64,000 nt of DNA from assembly GCA_046347015.1 (NCBI GenBank), contig JAXMHA010000004.1, forward strand, positions 1-64,000. Direction: 5' to 3'. The notes below the pieces were generated by a model. That model did no database searches, had not been told where the DNA came from, and saw only the letters and a program-made list of their open reading frames with translations. Positions 59,381 through 64,000 of the stretch are shown piece after piece. The position numbers were made by a program, and so were the translations under genes. Numbering within the stretch: the first letter of the stretch is position 1; each line of letters starts with the position of its first letter. The DNA is from Dokdonella_A sp046347015. GTDB taxonomy: Bacteria; Pseudomonadota; Gammaproteobacteria; Xanthomonadales; Rhodanobacteraceae.

Positions 59381-60619
59381 ATGAGCAAGCGTCGCGTCGT
59401 CATCACCGGCCTCGGCATCGTCAGTCCCGTCGGCAACGACGTCGCGACCGCGTGGCGCGCCGTCGTCGAAGGGCGCAGCGGGATCGGGCCCATCACGCAC
59501 TTCGACGCATCGACGTTCCCGACCCGCATCGCCGGCGAAGTCCGCGACTTCGATCCCGCGCAGTACATCCCGGCGAAGGATGCGCGGAAGATGGACCCGT
59601 TCATCCACTACGGCATCGCGGCGTCGGTGCAGGCGCTGGCCGACGCCGGGATGCATCCGCACGAGCACGACGAGGAGCGCATCGGTTGCGCGGTCGGCGC
59701 CGGAATCGGCGGGATCGCGACGATCGAGCGCACCGCGATCACGTACCACGAACAGGGGCAGCGGCGGATTTCGCCGTTCTTCGTGCCGAGCACGATCGTC
59801 AACATGGCGTCGGGCAACCTGTCGATCATGCTCGGCTTGCGCGGTCCGAACATCGCGTGCGTGACGGCGTGCACGACCGCGACGCACAACATCGGGCTCG
59901 CGATGCGGATGATCCAGTACGGCGATGCCGACGTGATGGTCGCCGGCGGCACCGAGCACGCGACGGTCGGCACGGCCGTGGGCGGCTTCTGTTCGGCGCG
60001 CGCAATGTCCACGCGCAACGACGAGCCCGGCAAGGCGAGCCGTCCGTGGGACAAGGACCGCGACGGCTTCGTGTTGTCCGACGGCGCCGGCGTCATGATC
60101 CTCGAGGAGTACGAGCACGCGAAACGGCGCGGCGCGCGCATCTATTGCGAGCTTGCCGGGTTCGGCATGAGTGCGGACGCCTACCACATCACCTCCCCGC
60201 CGGACGACGGGGATGGTGCGCGCCGGGCGATGGTGGCGGCGCTGGCGGACGCCGGCGAACCGGCCGACCGTATCGGGTACATCAACGCGCATGCGACGTC
60301 GACCGGGGTCGGCGACATTGCCGAAGTGAACGCGATCAAGTCCTGCCTCGGTGCGCACGCGGGCAAGCTGCCGGTCAGTTCGACGAAGTCGATCACCGGC
60401 CACCTGCTCGGCGCCGCCGGGGGCGTCGAAGCCATCTTCTCGGTGCTGGCCATGCGCGACGGCATCGTGCCGCCGACGATCAACCTCGACGCGCCGGGCG
60501 AGGGCTGCGACCTCGACTTCGTGCCGCACACGGCGCGTGACGCGAAGCTCGACGTCGTGATGTCGAACTCGTTCGGCTTCGGCGGCACCAACGGCACTTT
60601 GCTGTTCCGGCGCCTCTGA
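59381..60619 (+). CDS. fabF: Beta-ketoacyl-ACP synthase II
   Basis: Elongating condensing enzyme. 412 residues: KRRVVITGLGIVSPVGND, catalytic Cys in CVTACTTATHNIG, VAGGTEHATV, first His in YINAHATSTGVGD, second in KSITGHLLGAAGGVEA, ending SNSFGFGGTNGTLLF. ATG 59381 follows GGGAGG. It belongs to the acpP-fabF pair; mltG follows 98 bp on. Confidence 0.96.
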   Translation: MSKRRVVITGLGIVSPVGNDVATAWRAVVEGRSGIGPITHFDASTFPTRIAGEVRDFDPAQYIPAKDARKMDPFIHYGIAASVQALADAGMHPHEHDEERIGCAVGAGIGGIATIERTAITYHEQGQRRISPFFVPSTIVNMASGNLSIMLGLRGPNIACVTACTTATHNIGLAMRMIQYGDADVMVAGGTEHATVGTAVGGFCSARAMSTRNDEPGKASRPWDKDRDGFVLSDGAGVMILEEYEHAKRRGARIYCELAGFGMSADAYHITSPPDDGDGARRAMVAALADAGEPADRIGYINAHATSTGVGDIAEVNAIKSCLGAHAGKLPVSSTKSITGHLLGAAGGVEAIFSVLAMRDGIVPPTINLDAPGEGCDLDFVPHTARDAKLDVVMSNSFGFGGTNGTLLFRRL

Positions 60620-60717
60620 GGCGCGGGCGCGCCGGGGCACGTTGCGGTGCGCATCCAAGGGCAGCGCACGACGCCGGATGCTTCGATGCGCAATCCGCAG
60701 GCAGGGCAGCCCGTCGC

Positions 60718-61791
60718 ATGAAACGATCGCAACGCAAAGGCCTCGCTTCTCCCGCACGAACGGCGGGCAGCGTACGTGGCGTGTTGCTGGTGCTGGGCGG
60801 TGTGGCGACTCTGGCCGCGGTCATCGGGATCGCGGTCTTCCTCCATTACCGCCATTTCACGGTGACGCCGCTCAACATCGCCGCGGGACCCGAACCGGAA
60901 ACGATCGAACTCGCGCGCGGGACCACGTTCAAGGACGTCGTGCGCGAGTTGCGGCGGCGCGGGATCAGCCGCGCCGCGCCGCTGTGGTGGCGCATCCTCG
61001 GCAGGGAAACGCAGGCGCCGAAGCGCCTCCATGCGGGCGAATATGCGCTCGTCCCCGGCATGACGCCGCGGGATCTCGTCGACCACATGATCCGCGGCGA
61101 GGTGCTGCAGCACCATTTCACGATCGTCGATGGCTGGACGTTCGCGCAGGTCCGCGCCGCGCTCGCGGCCGTCGCGGGATTGCAGCACACGCTGGACGCC
61201 GAATCCGACGCCGACATCGCGACGGCGCTCGGGATCGCGGGCGGTCAGCCCGAGGGCTGGTTCCGGCCCGAGACGTATTCGTGGGTGAAGGGAGACTCGG
61301 ACCTCGACCTGCTGCGGCAGGCGCACGCGGCAATGGTCCGCGTGCTCGACCGGCTCTGGGCCGGACGGGATGCCGACGTTGCCGTAAAGTCGCCGTACGA
61401 GGCGCTGATTCTCGCCTCGCTGGTGGAGAAGGAAACCGCGCGGCCCGAGGAACGCCCCGAAATCGCCGGCGTGTTCGAGCGGCGCCTGAAGCTCGGGATG
61501 CGCCTCCAGACCGACCCCAGCGTCATCTACGGGATCGGCAGCGCCTACGATGGCAGGATCCACACGCGCGACCTCGAACGCGATACGCCCTACAACACAT
61601 ACACGCGCGGCGGCCTGCCGCCGACGCCCATCGCCCTGCCGGGTGACGCCGCGATCGAGGCGGTGTTGCATCCGGCCGGTGGCGACGCGCTCTATTTCGT
61701 CGCCCGCGGTGACGGGACCCACCAGTTTTCGGCGACACTGGCGGAGCACAATCGCGCCGTCGCCCGCTACCAGTTGCACAGGAACCCGTGA
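60718..61791 (+). CDS. mltG: Endolytic murein transglycosylase MltG
   Basis: Inner-membrane lytic transglycosylase that terminates nascent glycan strands. 357 residues: cytoplasmic N-terminus, transmembrane helix (about 21-43), LysM-like region (ELARGTTFKDVVRELRRRGI), and a YceG domain with catalytic Glu in LASLVEKETARPEER, then RLQTDPSVIYGIG, YNTYTRGGLPPTPI and a C-terminal LYFVARGDGTHQFS. ATG 60718. It overlaps tmk by 4 bp (GTGA). Confidence 0.95.
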   Translation: MKRSQRKGLASPARTAGSVRGVLLVLGGVATLAAVIGIAVFLHYRHFTVTPLNIAAGPEPETIELARGTTFKDVVRELRRRGISRAAPLWWRILGRETQAPKRLHAGEYALVPGMTPRDLVDHMIRGEVLQHHFTIVDGWTFAQVRAALAAVAGLQHTLDAESDADIATALGIAGGQPEGWFRPETYSWVKGDSDLDLLRQAHAAMVRVLDRLWAGRDADVAVKSPYEALILASLVEKETARPEERPEIAGVFERRLKLGMRLQTDPSVIYGIGSAYDGRIHTRDLERDTPYNTYTRGGLPPTPIALPGDAAIEAVLHPAGGDALYFVARGDGTHQFSATLAEHNRAVARYQLHRNP

Positions 61792-62426
61792 ACGGACGCT
61801 TCATCACGATCGAAGGCGGCGAGGGTGCCGGCAAGAGCACGGTGCTCGACGCCGTGCGCGAACTGCTCGCGGCGCGGGGGCTCGAGGTCGTCGTCACGCG
61901 CGAACCGGGCGGGACGGCGTTCGGCGAGGCCGTGCGCCGCCTCGTGCTGGCGCCGGAGTTCACCGGCGTGTGCGCCGAAAGCGAACTCCTGCTGATGTTC
62001 GCGGCGCGCGCGCAGCTCGTCCGTGAAGCCGTGGCCCCGGCGCTGGCGGCCGGGCGCTGGGTGCTTTCCGATCGCTTTACCGATGCGAGCTTCGCGTACC
62101 AGGGTGGCGGGCGCGGACAGCCGGCGGAACGCATTGCCGGCCTCGAAGCCTGGGTGACGGCGGGCGTCAAACCCGACCTGACCCTGCTGCTCGACGTCGA
62201 CGTCGCGGCCGGCCGGGAGCGGACGCTCGGGCGGGGCAGCACCGATCGCATCGAACGCGAGGACCCGGCGTTCTTCGAACGCGTTCGCCGCGCCTACCTC
62301 GCGCGGGCCGCCGCCGACCCCGTTCGCTTCCGGGTCATCGACGCGGGCCGCCCGCCCGCAGCGGTGCGCGAGGACGTATTGCGCGCGGTGGCGCAATTCC
62401 TCACCGGGCGTGGGGTCACGGCGTGA
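61788..62426 (+). CDS. tmk: Thymidylate kinase
   Basis: Phosphorylates dTMP to dTDP. 212 residues: P-loop EGGEGAGKSTVLD, TREPGGTAFGEAVR, DRFTDASFAYQGGGR, and the LID region DRIEREDPAFFERVRRAY. GTG 61788 overlaps mltG; the stop overlaps holB. Confidence 0.95.
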   Translation: MNGRFITIEGGEGAGKSTVLDAVRELLAARGLEVVVTREPGGTAFGEAVRRLVLAPEFTGVCAESELLLMFAARAQLVREAVAPALAAGRWVLSDRFTDASFAYQGGGRGQPAERIAGLEAWVTAGVKPDLTLLLDVDVAAGRERTLGRGSTDRIEREDPAFFERVRRAYLARAAADPVRFRVIDAGRPPAAVREDVLRAVAQFLTGRGVTA

Positions 62427-63388
62427 CCGTCATGCCATGGCTTGCCGATGCGTTTCGGCGGCTGGCGCTCGCGCTTGCCGAGGACCGCCAGCATCCGGCA
62501 CTGCTGGTGGCGGGACCGTCCGGCACCGGCAAGGGGGATTTCGCACGTGCATTCGCCGCGGCGGCACTGTGCCACGAGCGTGCGGGTGACGCACCGGCAT
62601 GCGGCCGCTGCCGCGACTGCACCTTGCTGGCGGCGGGCACGCATCCGGATTTCACGCGGGTCACGCTCGAGGAACGCGAACCCGGGAAGCTGCGCACCGA
62701 GATCACCGTCGAGCAGGTGCGCGCCTTGTGCGCGCGCCTCGCGCTCGCGAGTCAGTTCGGCGGCTGGCAGGTTGCGGTGGTGGATCCGGCCGACAAGATG
62801 AATGCCTCGGCCGCCAACGCGCTGCTGAAGACACTGGAGGAACCGTCCGCGCCAAGCCTCATCGTGCTGGTCAGCGATGACCCGTCGCGCTTGCCGGCAA
62901 CGATCCGCAGCCGGTGCCAGCGGATCGATGCGGCGGCTCCACCGGAAGGCGTCGCACTCGACTGGCTCGAGTCCGCCGGACTCGACCGCGATTCGGCGCG
63001 CGCGGCACTGGCCGCGAGCGCCGGCAACCCGGGACTCGCGTTGCAGTGGAGCCGGGACGGGACGGCGGCGCTCGATGCAGCCTGCCGGTCCGAACTGGCG
63101 TCACTCGCGGCAGGCCGGAGTTCGGCCATGGCGGTCGCGGAAAGCTGGGCCGCCGACCGGCCCCGGGAGCGGCTTTGGTTCGCCTGCGTCGAGGCGGCCG
63201 GCAAGGCACGCCGGCTCGCTGCCACGCCGATGCGCGACGATGCCTTGACCGCGGCCACCGAAATCCAGAAGCTAACGGCCTGGTTCGCCGCGGCGACGCG
63301 TGCGCGGCGCCTGCTCGACACGACGGTGCGCGCCGATCTCGTGCTGCTCGACGTGATGCGGCAATGGCCACGGCAAGGGAGTACCTGA
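62423..63388 (+). CDS. holB: DNA polymerase III subunit delta'
   Basis: Stator of the clamp loader. 321 residues: degenerate P-loop GPSGTGKGDFARA, zinc module CHERAGDAPACGRCRDC, NASAANALLKTLEEPSAPSLIVLVS (in parts), SRCQRIDAAAPPE. GTG 62423 overlaps tmk; it ends 1 bp before pilZ. Confidence 0.94.
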   Translation: MTVMPWLADAFRRLALALAEDRQHPALLVAGPSGTGKGDFARAFAAAALCHERAGDAPACGRCRDCTLLAAGTHPDFTRVTLEEREPGKLRTEITVEQVRALCARLALASQFGGWQVAVVDPADKMNASAANALLKTLEEPSAPSLIVLVSDDPSRLPATIRSRCQRIDAAAPPEGVALDWLESAGLDRDSARAALAASAGNPGLALQWSRDGTAALDAACRSELASLAAGRSSAMAVAESWAADRPRERLWFACVEAAGKARRLAATPMRDDALTAATEIQKLTAWFAAATRARRLLDTTVRADLVLLDVMRQWPRQGST

Positions 63389-63389
63389 C

Positions 63390-63740
63390 ATGGCACATGG
63401 CACCCGGCAAGGCATCCTGCCGTTGGCGATCAAGGACAAGGGCGCGCTGTTCAACGCCTACATGCCGTTCGTGCGGGGCGGCGGGTTGTTCGTGCCGACC
63501 AACAAGAAGTACAACCTCGGCGACGAAGTCTTCATCCTGCTGTCGCTGATGGACGAGCCCGAACGCCTGCCGGTGGCCGGCAAGGTCGTCTGGATCACGC
63601 CACCGGGCGCGGCCGGCAACCGGCCAGCCGGCATCGGCGTGCAGTTCATCGAAGGCAACGACGGCGACACCGCGCGCACCAAGATCGAATCGATCCTCGC
63701 CGGCATCCTGACGCAGGAGCGGCCCACCAACACGATGTGA
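63390..63740 (+). CDS. pilZ: PilZ-domain type IV pilus protein
   Basis: 116 residues next to holB, as for pilZ in Pseudomonas and Xanthomonas. It reads ILPLAIKDKGALFNAYMPF, GGGLFVPTNKKYNLGDEVFI, VAGKVVWITPPGA, and GIGVQFI. The N-terminal RxxxR c-di-GMP motif is absent, as in the original PilZ, which acts in pilus assembly through protein contacts. ATG 63390. Confidence 0.93.
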   Translation: MAHGTRQGILPLAIKDKGALFNAYMPFVRGGGLFVPTNKKYNLGDEVFILLSLMDEPERLPVAGKVVWITPPGAAGNRPAGIGVQFIEGNDGDTARTKIESILAGILTQERPTNTM

Positions 63741-63746
63741 CGGGGT

Positions 63747-64000
63747 TCAGCCGGCGAGGGCGCGGGCCGCGTGCTCGCGGATCCTGGCCAGCATCGCGGC
63801 GAGGCCGTTCGAGCGGGTCGGCGAGAGGTGCTTCGACAAGCCGATGGCCTCGATGTAGCGGGGCTCGATGGCGAGCACGTCGCGCGCCGGTCGCCCCGAG
63901 TAGACCCGCAGCAGCAGCGCGATCAGCCCGGACACGATCGCCGAATCGCTGATGGCCCGGAACTCGAGTCGCGCCGCGTCACCGCTCGCGACCAGCCACA
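63747..64000 (-). CDS. SufE-family Fe-S assembly sulfur acceptor (C-terminal part)
   Basis: The frame runs off the window end; 83 residues are visible: WLVASGDAARLEFRAISDSA, IVSGLIALLLRVYSGR, a C-terminal FAD-like IEAIGLSKHLSPTRSNGLAAML. This is the SufE pattern (RADSDA.IV.GL..L....G, L..LGL...LSP.R.NGL). SufE accepts sulfur from SufS. The active-site Cys lies outside the window. It is convergent with pilZ. Confidence 0.88.
   Translation of the reverse strand, partial: WLVASGDAARLEFRAISDSAIVSGLIALLLRVYSGRPARDVLAIEPRYIEAIGLSKHLSPTRSNGLAAMLARIREHAARALAG

Overview
The window is a 64 kb stretch of a GC-rich (about two-thirds G+C) gammaproteobacterial chromosome. Gene content and order point to the Xanthomonadales/Lysobacterales, probably a Rhodanobacteraceae- or Dokdonella-like bacterium. 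The clues are trxB-GNAT-aat-infA beside ald-ftsK-lolA-rarA, pyrG-kdsA-eno-ftsB-ispD-ispF, kdkA beside a glycosyltransferase, and yceD-rpmF-fabH-fabD...fabG-acpP-fabF-mltG-tmk-holB-pilZ. This placement is inference; no rRNA or marker comparison was possible.

Layout. 1-12.3 kb: end of a TPR protein, a decayed secreted-protein gene, a leftward operon (trxB, GNAT, aat, infA), rightward ald, ftsK, lolA, rarA, then a secreted beta-propeller. 12.5-14.2 kb: serS, which carries four frame breaks as read here, followed by tRNA-Ser(UGA). 14.2-18.4 kb: three secreted proteins and a membrane-bound winged-helix/TPR regulator. 18.4-28.0 kb: parE, an M24 aminopeptidase, and the pyrG-ispF housekeeping run. 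28.0-36.1 kb: a lipoprotein, a delta-60-repeat secreted protein, an ECF sigma factor coupled to a Ser/Thr kinase, a small secreted protein and a second winged-helix/TPR regulator. 36.1-43.3 kb: tRNA-Ser(CGA) inside a tandem repeat array, LPS-core genes (GT9, kdkA), a MITE, the moaA-C-D-E operon, SRP RNA and tRNA-Ser(GGA). 43.4-53.2 kb: dnaX-ybaB-recR-HIT, an Slp lipoprotein, MoxR-DUF58-transglutaminase, maf. 53.3-64 kb: the fatty-acid cluster, interrupted by an ArsR-SRPBCC-CPxC-DUF899 module, then mltG-tmk-holB-pilZ and the end of sufE.

The most unusual signal is a structured element of about 82 bp present in six full copies. Every copy lies inside a fragment of a serine tRNA gene, at a TCGA site, at all three tRNA-Ser loci. 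At tRNA-Ser(CGA) the fragment-plus-element units form tandem arrays on both sides of the real gene, with periods of about 148 bp upstream and 176-177 bp downstream. This recalls the rtT repeats at E. coli tyrT. A second signal is a shared extreme C-terminal motif (I-F/L-x-D/N-G-F) on four otherwise unrelated secreted proteins, a candidate sorting tag.

Most genes are housekeeping: translation, envelope lipid and LPS precursor synthesis, replication and repair, and molybdopterin synthesis. Accessory content is concentrated in secreted or surface proteins and their likely one-component or sigma/kinase regulators.
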